From Succinispira mobilis DSM 6222 (lineage in GTDB: Bacteria; Bacillota; Negativicutes; Acidaminococcales; Succinispiraceae): DNA of 64,000 nucleotides. Position numbers and translations under genes: made by a program. This document shows, one piece after another, positions 1 to 7,572 of the stretch. Every line of letters starts with the position of its first letter. Within the stretch, counting starts at the first letter, position 1. Location: assembly GCF_000384135.1 (NCBI RefSeq), contig NZ_KB913028.1:306351-370350 (forward strand), read 5' to 3'. A model generated the notes under the pieces. That model was not told where the DNA came from, ran no database searches, and saw only the letters and a program-made list of their open reading frames with translations.

Positions 1-70
1 AGAGGACTTGTTGTCTTTCCGCACGCAATTCTTTAGCCTCGAGTAAGGTTTTCAAAGTTAAGTTGGACAT
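1..70 (-). CDS. N-terminal fragment of an unidentified protein (partial)
   Basis: The start codon is the complement of bases 68-70, preceded on the minus strand by a strong GGGGGAG ribosome binding site about five bases away. Only 23 codons are inside the window, reading MSNLTLKTLLEAKELRAERQ and onward. The short stretch LLEAKELRAERQ vaguely resembles the beginning of CitX-type holo-citrate lyase transferases, but 23 residues cannot establish this. It lies immediately downstream of the flippase gene on the same strand, 21 bases after its stop, so the two are probably co-transcribed. Confidence 0.5.
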   Translation of the reverse strand, partial: MSNLTLKTLLEAKELRAERQQVL

Positions 71-91
71 AAAATCTCCCCCGAAAATAGC

Positions 92-1690
92 TTAAATGAA
101 ACGTTGAAATATCATGGTGAGGCGGGGCCCAATTACAGGTAATTTTTGGAGACTGTCACGATCCACAGCACCTAATAATAGGGTCAAGAAAGTGTACACG
201 GGAATGGCAAATAAAATTGCCAAAAATAGATTTAAGTTGGCGGAGGTGGTAATTTGCCAGTAGATGGTTGCGTAAACTACAAGGCCCATACAAAGTGAAG
301 CAAAACTTAATTTGCCCAGCTGCCATAAATTGGGGGAAAAACCAGTATATTTATAAATGAAAAATAAATTTAAAATTGCAGCAAAAGCAATATCCACTAC
401 CGTTGCTAAAGCGGCTCCTTTAATTCCTAAAAAAGGTAGAGCGGTTAATTGATAGTTAAGTAATACTTTTAGTAAAGCCGCTAAAATCATATTAAACATG
501 GGAATACTTGTATGCCCTAAGCCTTGTAAAATACCAGTACTAACTTGATGAACACCCAAAATAAAAATACCAAAACTCATAACTTGAATGGTAGGCGTGG
601 CTAAAGGCGCGTTATAAATTAAGCTGGAAATTGGTTCAGCTAAGACAAAAAGACCGACACTACAGGGAATAGTAATCAAAGCCGCAACATTAAAGGCCGT
701 ATTCACCTGCTTGCTAATCGCTTCTTTAGCTTTTAAGGCAGCTAATTTGGCGATAGAAGGCACTAAACTAATTGCTAAGCTAGCAGTTAAGATTGTGGAG
801 AGGTTTACTAAAGGCACAGCCATACCGGTTAAATAGCCAAAAAGCTCCGTGGCTTGACTCACGCTGAAACCAGCTACTTCTAGGCGAGCGGGGACAATAA
901 GTAAGTCCATGTTAGCGACTAACGGCAACATTAAGCTAGACATAGATACGGGCAGTGCCAGTCGCAATAAACGCTTAATAATAGTTAGAGCGCTGTCGCT
1001 AATAGTGAGGGTAGTTTGTTGATTGAGTTTAAGTGCCATTTCTTTTTGCATTCTTTTATAAAAAAACATTAACACTAATAGTCCGCCAACAGCGCCGACA
1101 CCAGCTCCTAAACTCGCTCCGGCTGCGGCGTACTCTAAACCATAGGGCAAAAGAGCATTAGCCATAGCAATCATCGTAATAACGCGTAAGAGTTGTTCGC
1201 AAATTTCGGAAACAGCAGTAGGCGTCATCGTTTGCCAACCTTGAAGATAGCCACGAAAACTGGAGAGAAAAGTTACGAAAAATACAGCGGGGGCTAGAGC
1301 AATAATTGAATAATAAGCACGAGCGTCACGGATTAAACCCCAAGAAACCAGAGCTTTGGCACCAAACACTAGCGCGAGTGAAAACACTAAACCGGTCAGA
1401 AACAGAAAATACAAGGAAGTGTGAAAAACCTTCTTGGCGCCGATATAATCATTTTTGGCTAGTTTCTCTGCGGTAATAATCGAAATGGCTACGGGAATGC
1501 CAGCAGAAGAAACACTTAAGGCTAAAAGGTAAATAGGAAAACCCATTTGATATAAGCCAATGCCTTCACCACCAAGAACACGAGACAGGATAATCCAATT
1601 CAAGGAGCCTATTACTTTTACGACAATTCCCGAAATAGTAAGTATTAAAGTGCCAGTCAGAAAACTGGGCATTAAATTATTTTTGCTCAT
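92..1690 (-). CDS. SpoVB/MurJ-type polysaccharide flippase (MOP superfamily)
   Basis: This 532-residue protein is almost entirely hydrophobic helices, with about 14 predicted membrane segments. The N-terminal pattern SRVLGGEGIGLYQMGFPIYL followed by SSAGIPVAI is the signature of the SpoVB/YtgP branch of the MOP flippase superfamily. Members move undecaprenyl-linked sugar intermediates, such as lipid II or polysaccharide units, across the cytoplasmic membrane. The length is normal for the family. In a non-sporulating diderm it more likely serves peptidoglycan or surface polysaccharide export than spore cortex. No sugar ligase or polymerase neighbours it, so the substrate cannot be inferred. 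Confidence 0.85.
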   Translation of the reverse strand: MSKNNLMPSFLTGTLILTISGIVVKVIGSLNWIILSRVLGGEGIGLYQMGFPIYLLALSVSSAGIPVAISIITAEKLAKNDYIGAKKVFHTSLYFLFLTGLVFSLALVFGAKALVSWGLIRDARAYYSIIALAPAVFFVTFLSSFRGYLQGWQTMTPTAVSEICEQLLRVITMIAMANALLPYGLEYAAAGASLGAGVGAVGGLLVLMFFYKRMQKEMALKLNQQTTLTISDSALTIIKRLLRLALPVSMSSLMLPLVANMDLLIVPARLEVAGFSVSQATELFGYLTGMAVPLVNLSTILTASLAISLVPSIAKLAALKAKEAISKQVNTAFNVAALITIPCSVGLFVLAEPISSLIYNAPLATPTIQVMSFGIFILGVHQVSTGILQGLGHTSIPMFNMILAALLKVLLNYQLTALPFLGIKGAALATVVDIAFAAILNLFFIYKYTGFSPNLWQLGKLSFASLCMGLVVYATIYWQITTSANLNLFLAILFAIPVYTFLTLLLGAVDRDSLQKLPVIGPRLTMIFQRFI

Positions 1691-2043
1691 AAGTTAATTA
1701 TATATTCCTTTAGTTTAAATTTATCAATATACCCATCACTATATTCTATATAACTAATTAGGTTTTAGCAATAACTTAAAATAAGATTTCCAGAAATCTA
1801 CTGAATTTAAAAGGTGATTGTTGTTGATTTAGGCGATTATTTAAAATTAACTCAAGCTCGGCAATTTAAACAACAAACTGGGACGGTAGTTAGTGATAAG
1901 TTTAGACCACTAACTACCGCCCCGTTTAAGTATAATTATATTAAGATTAAATTCAAGTTAGCAAAATCAGTTAAGTTTTAGGCAGATCGACCTAAGTCAC
2001 GGATACAAACTACCTAGGGTAGGTAACAGGTAAAGTGAGAAAA
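1691..2043. other. Intergenic region with a strong hairpin and no convincing gene
   Basis: About 350 bases separate two minus-strand genes. The main feature is the hairpin at 1880-1923, listed separately. A plus-strand reading frame from GTG 1814 to a stop at 1981 (about 55 codons) runs through the hairpin, but its start sits directly on the only purine-rich stretch and it resembles nothing I know, so I do not call it. Small palindromes occur near 1980-1998 and 2011-2026. Confidence 0.5.
1880..1923. repeat. Inverted repeat, 16-bp arms with one mismatch
   Basis: The arms GGGACGGTAGTTAGTG (1880-1895) and CACTAACTACCGCCCC (1908-1923) pair except at one position and enclose a 12-base loop. Neither strand has a long T tract afterwards, so it is an imperfect intrinsic terminator. 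It lies between the C_GCAxxG gene and the flippase, both on the minus strand, where it could terminate the first or act as an operator. Confidence 0.6.
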
Positions 2044-2478
2044 TTATTTTAGTAAGTTTTTAGCTTGAAGAAAATCGTTTAATAAGCCTGCGGTCAAACT
2101 AGTTACTTGAATACAATTGCCAGTTGGGCCAGCAGAACCGTAAGCAGTGTTTTTTACGACCTTACAACAGGCTGAAGAGAATTTGTTAGTAAATAAATCG
2201 TGAAATTCTTTGCTTAAGGCATAGATTTCAGTTTTATCAGCATCACTAGGTTGATTGCGCCCAATAAAGTTACTAAGAATCATAGTGCTAGCGGCTAAAG
2301 CACCACAAAGACAACCAGTTCCTAAGCCACCACCAAAGGCAGAAGCTAAAGGAACCAGTTGGCTAGAGATTTTTTTGGGGTAGGTACTGGCAAAACTAGC
2401 GGCTACGGATTCAGCGCAGTTAAAACCTTGGTTATATTTTTCTTGAGCTGTTTGTATAAGAATTGCTGTTTCTGACAT
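2044..2478 (-). CDS. C_GCAxxG_C_C family redox protein
   Basis: The 144-residue protein has the pattern of the C_GCAxxG_C_C family: GFNCAESV near residue 21, a glycine-rich segment with GCLCGALAA around residues 55-62, a CC pair near residue 104, and a late GNCIQ cysteine. The family comprises small soluble proteins of anaerobes with conserved cysteines and a proposed redox or electron-transfer role; no substrate is known. The ribosome binding site AAGGAG lies just upstream of the ATG on the minus strand. It stands alone, divergent from the lipoprotein gene at 2748. Confidence 0.85.
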   Translation of the reverse strand: MSETAILIQTAQEKYNQGFNCAESVAASFASTYPKKISSQLVPLASAFGGGLGTGCLCGALAASTMILSNFIGRNQPSDADKTEIYALSKEFHDLFTNKFSSACCKVVKNTAYGSAGPTGNCIQVTSLTAGLLNDFLQAKNLLK

Positions 2479-2657
2479 AATACAAAACTCCTTTTTAATT
2501 AGAAATATAGACTATTTTTTTAAAGTATGCAAGAGTTAGATAGGTTACTAGTTTTTTTAGTGGAAAATCTAGCTTGGAGATGGGTAAATCGACTTAAAAA
2601 ACCTGTTTCTAAACTCTTTTAGCCTAAGGCATATTGGCAAGAATAGCTTGTTGTAGT

Positions 2658-2690
2658 AAAATCATATATTATATAGGAATATATGATTTT
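2658..2690. repeat. Perfect 13-bp inverted repeat in a divergent promoter region
   Basis: Bases 2658-2670 (AAAATCATATATT) and 2678-2690 are perfect inverted copies separated by seven bases. The repeat lies in the space between the divergent genes at 2478 and 2748. That position fits a transcription-factor operator better than a terminator, although T residues follow on the plus strand. A second small palindrome, CTACC-GTA-GGTAG, follows at 2706-2718. Confidence 0.6.
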
Positions 2691-2747
2691 TATTGGCATT
2701 ATAACTACCGTAGGTAGCAGGACAATATTGGTGAGGAGGAAATGATC

Positions 2748-3296
2748 ATGAGAAATATAAAGAATTCTTGGAAGTGGCGTATTGCTATCGCCACAGTCTT
2801 ATTAGCACTAATTAGTATAATTTTTGTAAGTTGCTCTGGACCATCGCCAGAACAAAAACGGGCAGAAATGCAAGAGGTAACTGGAAAAATCACTAAAAAT
2901 ATTGCTGTTCTAGAAAATCTTACATTGGAATGGAAAAATATTTGGCAAAACATTGCTTTAGGGGGCATTACTTTTGATGAAGGGGTAGCAAAATTAAATG
3001 CAATCTCTGTAGCCGCTAAAGAAGTTTCTGAGTTGGTAGCTACAGCACCAACGCCAAAATGGTTAAAAGAAAAGCCTTTAGAGGACTTTGATAATATGAA
3101 AAAAGATATTAGTTTATCGGCAAATGCTTTAGCAGTTGCTTCGAAAGCAGGCGCCCAGATGTTGCAAGCTGGGAAGCTTACAGCGGGTGATATTTCCACA
3201 ATGGCTAGTTACAGTAAGGAGGCCAATAACTATTTGGGTAAAACAATTTCGATGCTAAACAAGTTTAAAGATGGCTATGGTGTTGATAAAAAATAA
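2748..3296 (+). CDS. Predicted lipoprotein of unknown function
   Basis: An N-terminal charged region and hydrophobic segment end in the lipobox IFVSC, so the mature protein should be lipid-anchored. The remainder is alpha-helical and charged with no recognised domain. Two candidate ATGs exist at 2742 and 2748; the AGGAGG at 2734-2739 leaves two bases to the first and eight to the second, so 2748 is chosen (182 residues). The CYTH gene follows 13 bases after the stop, and a microprotein gene after that, suggesting a three-gene operon. No function can be assigned. Confidence 0.75.
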   Translation: MRNIKNSWKWRIAIATVLLALISIIFVSCSGPSPEQKRAEMQEVTGKITKNIAVLENLTLEWKNIWQNIALGGITFDEGVAKLNAISVAAKEVSELVATAPTPKWLKEKPLEDFDNMKKDISLSANALAVASKAGAQMLQAGKLTAGDISTMASYSKEANNYLGKTISMLNKFKDGYGVDKK

Positions 3297-3309
3297 GGGT
3301 GGTTAGAAT

Positions 3310-3780
3310 ATGGCACTAGAAATTGAACGGAAATTTTTAGTAAAAAAAAATCTTTGGCAACCCCAAGTGAAAGGTGAAAAATTAATTCAAGGTTATTTGA
3401 CGAATGCAAAAGAGAAAGCCAGTGTTAGAGTTCGATTAAATGGTACCCAAGCTTACTTGAGTGTCAAAGGCTTGAGAGGGGCGGATTTGATTAGTCGTCT
3501 AGAATACGAATATCCGATACCCCCAAGCGATGCTCAAGAAATGCTGGAAAATTTTGCGGGACAAGTAATTGAAAAAATAAGATATACACAAACCCTTCGA
3601 GGTTGTATTTGGGAAGTCGATGAATTTTTGGGGGCTAACGCAGGGCTATTGGTAGCAGAAATCGAGTTGCAAGCCCCAGATCAAGACTTTTATCGGCCCG
3701 AATGGTTAGGGGCAGAAGTTTCGTCAGACTATCGCTATTTAAACTCTTATTTAGCAGAACATCCGTATACAAGTTGGTAA
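3310..3780 (+). CDS. CYTH domain protein, probable inorganic triphosphatase
   Basis: The protein opens with EIERKFLV (residues 4-11), the hallmark first strand of CYTH-fold enzymes. The expected alternating acidic and basic residues of the triphosphate tunnel follow, including RVRL, EYEYPI, KIRYT and VAEIEL. At 156 residues it is a stand-alone CYTH domain of normal bacterial length. Characterised relatives hydrolyse inorganic tripolyphosphate or thiamine triphosphate in the cytoplasm with divalent metal. The start is supported by AGGGTGG upstream. Substrate choice cannot be read from the sequence. Confidence 0.88.
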   Translation: MALEIERKFLVKKNLWQPQVKGEKLIQGYLTNAKEKASVRVRLNGTQAYLSVKGLRGADLISRLEYEYPIPPSDAQEMLENFAGQVIEKIRYTQTLRGCIWEVDEFLGANAGLLVAEIELQAPDQDFYRPEWLGAEVSSDYRYLNSYLAEHPYTSW

Positions 3781-3831
3781 TCGGGGTGCAAGAATAAAAG
3801 CAGGGCAATAAAGAACAAAAGAGGCTTAAAA

Positions 3832-4053
3832 ATGGAGCGAATACAAGAAATCTGCAGTTTGTTAGAACAAATTGAGAAAATATTGCTGGAAATGAAAGCT
3901 CTTGCCTTGAGAGCTAACGAACAAGGCTGTAGTGTTGAGGAAGCACGGGCTTTAAATGCGCAGTTGACAATTTTAAAATCAGAGATTGATTTTTTGGCTG
4001 ATTGTATTGCTGAAATCGAAAAAGGCGAGGTTCAAGAAAAATTCTATCAATAG
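3832..4053 (+). CDS. Helical microprotein resembling the flagellin D1 helix
   Basis: This 73-residue, fully alpha-helical protein has a start at ATG 3832 preceded by AAGAGG. Residues from about 15 to 60 follow the heptad spacing of the conserved flagellin N-terminal D1 region: compare ILLEMKALALRANEQ with the flagellin pattern ILQRMRELAVQAAN, and LTILKSEIDFLA with QLKAEIDRIA. It lacks the flagellin D0 start and any C-terminal half. It could be a remnant, a filament-chaperone mimic, or a chance coiled coil. It lies 51 bases after the CYTH gene. Coding status is reasonably sure; the resemblance is an inference by eye. Confidence 0.6.
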   Translation: MERIQEICSLLEQIEKILLEMKALALRANEQGCSVEEARALNAQLTILKSEIDFLADCIAEIEKGEVQEKFYQ

Positions 4054-4075
4054 CAGGTAATGCTCTTACACGAGG

Positions 4076-4104
4076 TTGACAAATAAAATTGAATATAGTA
4101 AAAT
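4076..4104 (+). promoter_or_regulatory. Sigma-A type promoter of candidate small RNA
   Basis: TTGACA at 4076-4081 and TAAAAT at 4099-4104 are separated by 17 bases. Transcription would begin near 4111, upstream of a strong terminator at 4145-4201, with no convincing gene between. Confidence 0.6.
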
Positions 4105-4110
4105 TATTTT

Positions 4111-4201
4111 GGTGGTAGTGGTAAAGATGGTGTAGGTATGGTGGCAAAATAGAGCGAATTCCTTGAGCGGAAAAAAGGAATTTGGCTCTATTTTGTTTTT
4201 T
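4111..4201 (+). ncRNA. Candidate small RNA of about 90 nt, GG-rich 5' part
   Basis: A good promoter (4076-4104) and an excellent terminator (4145-4201) enclose about 90 bases with no open frame that has a ribosome binding site. The 5' portion, 4111-4144, contains seven GG doublets spaced by short A/T-rich gaps, which could form a two-layer RNA G-quadruplex or pair with CC-containing targets. It lies immediately upstream of the separate promoter for the ilv T-box transcript. It could instead be an attenuated leader left from an earlier arrangement. Confidence 0.45.
4145..4201 (+). terminator. Strong intrinsic terminator
   Basis: CAAAATAGAGC (4145-4155) pairs perfectly with GCTCTATTTTG (4185-4195), and the inner AATTCC (4157-4162) pairs with GGAATT (4177-4182). 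Six T residues follow. Confidence 0.85.
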
Positions 4202-4293
4202 GTCCGTATTTTCTCGACAAAAACAGGCAAAGTACACTGGGGAAACACAAAAACATAACATAAAGAAAAAACAAAGAAAAAAATAAAAAAATG

Positions 4294-4323
4294 TTGACAA
4301 GAGTGCATACCTTTGTGTATAAT
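4294..4323 (+). promoter_or_regulatory. Promoter of the ilv T-box transcript
   Basis: TTGACA at 4294-4299 and TATAAT at 4318-4323 match the consensus exactly with an 18-base spacer. Transcription would start near 4330 and enter the T-box leader. Confidence 0.8.
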
Positions 4324-4329
4324 CTAGCT

Positions 4330-4610
4330 AATTTAATAAACAAACAAAAAAGACGATGATTGGGAATAAATATTTGGGGAACATGGTTTCAGAGAGCTAA
4401 CGGTTGCTGCGAGTTAGTACTATGCTGAATAGATTAAATCACCCATGAGTTCATTGGTGAAACTCGAAAGAGGAGTAATTTAGTGCGTAACCCAGACGTT
4501 ATCTGGGAGCTAATTGTTGGATTAGCGTTGAGTGATAAATTAGGGTGGTACCGCACAACTTGTATTTGTGCCCCTATGTAACTGGCCGCAGTTGCATAGG
4601 GGCTTTTTTG
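4330..4610 (+). ncRNA. T-box riboswitch leader of the ilv operon, probably isoleucine-specific
   Basis: The universal T-box sequence AGGGTGGTACCGC is at 4542-4554, followed by an intrinsic terminator at 4570-4610 that competes with the antiterminator. Upstream are the AGAGAG-containing distal part of stem I (from 4391), the stem III hairpin CCCAGA-CGTTA-TCTGGG (4491-4507), and a GCTAAT/ATTAGC hairpin. On the 3' side of stem I, bases 4438-4440 read ATC followed by A, the position and context expected for the specifier codon. This implies sensing of uncharged tRNA-Ile, consistent with the branched-chain genes downstream. Specifier assignment is inferred without a computed fold. Confidence 0.93.
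4570..4610 (+). terminator. T-box regulated terminator
   Basis: GCCCCTATG (4570-4578) pairs with CATAGGGGC (4595-4603), with additional AACT/AGTT pairing inside, then TTTTTT. The 5' arm overlaps the segment that would pair with the T-box sequence in the antiterminator form. Confidence 0.9.
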
Positions 4611-4646
4611 TTTGCCAAAATTAACTAAAAGTTAGGAGGAAATATT

Positions 4647-4904
4647 ATGAAAAACGTGTTAAGTATAAAAGTTAAAAATCAACAAACTTCATTGCCGAGG
4701 GTATTGCGGATAATTAGTCGGCAAGGCTTAAAGGTTGAAAATCTAGTAATGTCGTTATCTATGGATGAAAAATACCTAGATATTAATGCTAAATTAGATT
4801 GTATTAATGTTCCCGAGCAACTGGTTAGATTGTTGGAAAAACAAATCGAGGTGGAAAGTGTAGATAGCACAGCGGGACTTAATTCACTAGTGATGGCTAT
4901 TTAG
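4647..4904 (+). CDS. ilvN: Acetolactate synthase small subunit, short ACT-domain type
   Basis: This 85-residue protein is a single ACT domain (VLSIKVKNQQTSLPRVLRII then VENLVMS) of the size of E. coli IlvM rather than the 160-residue two-domain IlvN. The small subunit activates the catalytic subunit and may confer feedback control by valine. It is placed 9 bases upstream of the large-subunit gene, the reverse of the common ilvB-ilvN order. AGGAGG precedes the ATG. The upstream T-box controls both genes. The symbol is given by role; ilvM would be equally defensible. Confidence 0.8.
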   Translation: MKNVLSIKVKNQQTSLPRVLRIISRQGLKVENLVMSLSMDEKYLDINAKLDCINVPEQLVRLLEKQIEVESVDSTAGLNSLVMAI

Positions 4905-4913
4905 GGGGAAAAG

Positions 4914-6605
4914 ATGGAAAAAATTACAGGTGCACAAGCGATAGTAAGAGTGTTAGCCCAAGAAGGGGTAGATGTTGTTTTTGGTTACCCTGGTGGTTCA
5001 GTAATTCCCTTATATAATGCTTTGTATGATGCGCCCTTTAAAAATATTTTAGCAGTACATGAACAAGGCGCAGCCCATGCGGCTGATGGTTATGCTAGAG
5101 CTAGTGGCAAAGTCGGCGTTTGTATTGCTACTGCTGGTCCAGGTGCGACTAATTTGGTTACTGGCTTAGCTACGGCTTACTTAGATTCAGTGCCAGTAGT
5201 TGCAATTACCGGACAGGTGGCTCAAAACTTAATTGGTAGGGATGCTTTTCAAGAGGTAGACATTGTTAGCGTGAGTATGGCGATAACTAAATATAATACA
5301 ATGATTGAAACGGTGGAAGAATTAGTTCCAACTTTAAAATATGCTTTTGCTTTAGCCAAGGCGGGTCGTCCAGGTCCAGTATTGATTGATGTACCTAGTA
5401 GCATTCAAAATGCTTTGTTAGATTGGGATGAGGCTAAGCTTTTGCCAATTCAAGAATTACCGGTTGAGAAGGCTGTTTTGAATGATTTGGGCGGCATGAG
5501 TGTTTTACAAGAGGTACAAGGTGTAATCATGCAAGCGAAGCGCCCTGTATTAGTAGCTGGCGGTGGGGTAATAAAGGCTAACGTGAGCGACCTATTAGCC
5601 GAATTTATTCAAACCACACAAATTCCAGTGGTAAGTACTTTAATGGGGTTAGGCGCAGTAGACTGCACCTATAAGAATTATCTCGGTTTGACAGGAATGC
5701 ACGGGCATAAGGCAGCTAATTTAGCTATTTCACAGGCCGATGTGATTGTTGTAATTGGCAGTCGCTTTAGTGATCGGGTGACGGGAAATAAGGAAATCTA
5801 TGCTAAAGATAAAAGAATTATTCAATTTGATATAGATAATTCCGAGTTAGATAAAAATATTGGCGCAGATATCGGGGTTTTAGGTAGTTTACAAGAAAGT
5901 TTACCGCTATTATTAAAGTTGGTTTGGACTAAATTAGAGATAGAGCCTTGGCGCCAAGCAATTAATAATTGGCAAGCAACAACAGTTACCGCGCATACAA
6001 GTAATTGCCTAACAGCACAGGTGATTATGGAAAGTTTAAATGCACAATTTGCTGATCAAGATGTGGTATATGTGACTGATGTGGGCCAAAATCAAATGTG
6101 GGCAGCACAACATTTGCAAATTAGAAAACCGCGTACCCATCTGACCTCTGGAGGTTGTGGAACAATGGGTTTTGCTGTGCCAGCTAGTGTGGGTGCGAGT
6201 TTTGGTAATAAGCAGGCGCGGATTGTGAGTATTTCTGGTGATGGTGGTTTTAAAATGACTGGGATGGAATTACATACCGCAGTGCGTGAAGGATTACCGC
6301 TAATTAGCATTGTAATTAATAATTATTGCTTGGGTATGGTGCGGCAATGGCAACATTTGTTTTTTGAGAAACGTTATTCGTCAACTATCTTAGGTAAAGG
6401 GTTTGATTTTGTGGGTTTTGCACAAAGTTGCGGTGCTGTGGCTTATCAAGCAAATAGCCCGGCTGAATTTCAACAAGCTTTACAACAAGCAGTGCAGTCA
6501 TCGAAAGCGGTGCTGATTGAAGCTTGCATTGCCTGTGGTGATATGGTAGAACCGATGGTGGCACCAGGCCGGCCCCTAGATGAATTTGTTGATGTATACA
6601 AGTAG
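4914..6605 (+). CDS. ilvB: Acetolactate synthase large (catalytic) subunit
   Basis: This 563-residue thiamine diphosphate enzyme condenses two pyruvates, or pyruvate and 2-oxobutyrate, in the first common step of branched-chain amino acid synthesis. The catalytic glutamate is E50 in VHEQGAAHA. The family signature GYPGGSVIPLY precedes it, and ATAGPGATNL follows. The ThDP-metal motif starts at GDG (442-444) and ends at NN (469-470). Length and all three domains are complete. The start has AGGGGG upstream. The pathway's other genes (ilvC, ilvD) are not adjacent; ilvA lies at 36766, outside this operon. Confidence 0.95.
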   Translation: MEKITGAQAIVRVLAQEGVDVVFGYPGGSVIPLYNALYDAPFKNILAVHEQGAAHAADGYARASGKVGVCIATAGPGATNLVTGLATAYLDSVPVVAITGQVAQNLIGRDAFQEVDIVSVSMAITKYNTMIETVEELVPTLKYAFALAKAGRPGPVLIDVPSSIQNALLDWDEAKLLPIQELPVEKAVLNDLGGMSVLQEVQGVIMQAKRPVLVAGGGVIKANVSDLLAEFIQTTQIPVVSTLMGLGAVDCTYKNYLGLTGMHGHKAANLAISQADVIVVIGSRFSDRVTGNKEIYAKDKRIIQFDIDNSELDKNIGADIGVLGSLQESLPLLLKLVWTKLEIEPWRQAINNWQATTVTAHTSNCLTAQVIMESLNAQFADQDVVYVTDVGQNQMWAAQHLQIRKPRTHLTSGGCGTMGFAVPASVGASFGNKQARIVSISGDGGFKMTGMELHTAVREGLPLISIVINNYCLGMVRQWQHLFFEKRYSSTILGKGFDFVGFAQSCGAVAYQANSPAEFQQALQQAVQSSKAVLIEACIACGDMVEPMVAPGRPLDEFVDVYK

Positions 6606-6606
6606 C

Positions 6607-6638
6607 AGTTCAGCTGTTGTTCCTAAGTAAGCTGAACT
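6607..6638 (+). terminator. Hairpin after ilvB
   Basis: AGTTCAGCT (6607-6615) and AGCTGAACT (6630-6638) are perfect inverted copies starting two bases after the ilvB stop. The following sequence has few T residues, so termination may depend on the second hairpin at 6689. Confidence 0.5.
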
Positions 6639-6688
6639 ATTGTGTATTTCACAACTAGCTAAATATTTTCAATAGTTAAAACTATGAT

Positions 6689-6726
6689 AAAAACGCCAGG
6701 CAAATTGAATTGTCTGGCGTTTTCGA
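6689..6726 (+). terminator. Intrinsic terminator of the ilv operon
   Basis: AACGCCAG and CTGGCGTT form the stem, with CAA/TTG pairing inside, and a run of T follows from 6720. Confidence 0.8.
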
Positions 6727-6792
6727 TATTTTTTTATAAATCTAGAAAAATTAGAGGCTATATGCTATGATAAGGCTTAAGAGGTGAGATTG

Positions 6793-7572
6793 GTGATATT
6801 TGATACACACATTCATTGTGATTTTTCTTGCGACTCCAGGCTACGCTTAGAAGAGGCTTGTGCCGTGGCAAAACAAAAAAACATTGGGATAATTATAACT
6901 GAACATATGGACTTGCACTATCCGACTAATCCTTTGGCTTTTGTTTTTGATATTGCGGAATATTTTAAAAGCGGAAATGCTTATCGAAACGAGCAGGTGC
7001 TATTAGGGATAGAACTAGGTTTACAAACTACCTGTCATCAAGAAAATGAAGCCGTGCTTAAGCAGGGTAATTTTGATATGGTAATTGGCTCCATTCATGT
7101 GGCCAAGCAAATCGATGTATACATGGAGAGGTTTTATGAAGGTTTTAGCAAACAGCAAAGCTACCAACGTTATCTAGAAGATATGTTGGCTTGTGTGCAA
7201 CAGTTTAAAAACTATGATACTTTGGGACATATTGATTATATTTGTCGCTATGCACCTTATGAAGATACTAACTTAGAGTTAGCAGTGCATCGGGAATTAT
7301 GGGCAGCAATCTTCGCACAATTGATTGCAGATGGCAAAGCCCTAGAACTTAACACTAGACGTTTGGATGAGCCATTAGCTAGAGCAAGCTTGCAACCGCT
7401 CTATAAGTTGTACTATGATTTGGGTGGCCGTTATGTAACATTGGGTTCGGATGCACACGCGCAAGCGGAAGTGGGGCGCAGAATTTGTTTGGCGGATACT
7501 TGGGTAAGAGATTTGGCCTTAGAGCCTGTGTATTTTAAAGAACGGCAGATGTTTAAGGCGAGCCAAGCTTAA
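6793..7572 (+). CDS. PHP-family phosphoesterase, histidinol-phosphatase-like
   Basis: The sequence shows the PHP metal-binding motifs in order: DTHIHCDFSCDS at the N-terminus (H6, H8), ITEHMD, GSIHV, LGHIDYI and LGSDAHA near the C-terminus. The family includes the HisK-type histidinol phosphate phosphatase of histidine synthesis. No his genes are nearby, so the substrate is open. Starts at GTG 6784, TTG 6790 and GTG 6793 are in frame; GAGGTG at 6781-6786 is best spaced for 6793 (259 residues). The stop overlaps by four bases the stop of the convergent gene at 7569. Confidence 0.82.
   Translation: MIFDTHIHCDFSCDSRLRLEEACAVAKQKNIGIIITEHMDLHYPTNPLAFVFDIAEYFKSGNAYRNEQVLLGIELGLQTTCHQENEAVLKQGNFDMVIGSIHVAKQIDVYMERFYEGFSKQQSYQRYLEDMLACVQQFKNYDTLGHIDYICRYAPYEDTNLELAVHRELWAAIFAQLIADGKALELNTRRLDEPLARASLQPLYKLYYDLGGRYVTLGSDAHAQAEVGRRICLADTWVRDLALEPVYFKERQMFKASQA

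Noticed and set aside
1814-1981. Short plus-strand reading frame of about 55 codons
   Set aside because: There is no properly spaced ribosome binding site, it runs through a hairpin, and the product resembles nothing known.
4109-4135. Valine-rich short frame (TTG GTG GTA GTG GTA) that could be an ilv attenuator leader peptide
   Set aside because: It would begin at the transcription start with no ribosome binding site, and the downstream terminator is separated from ilv by a second promoter and a T-box.
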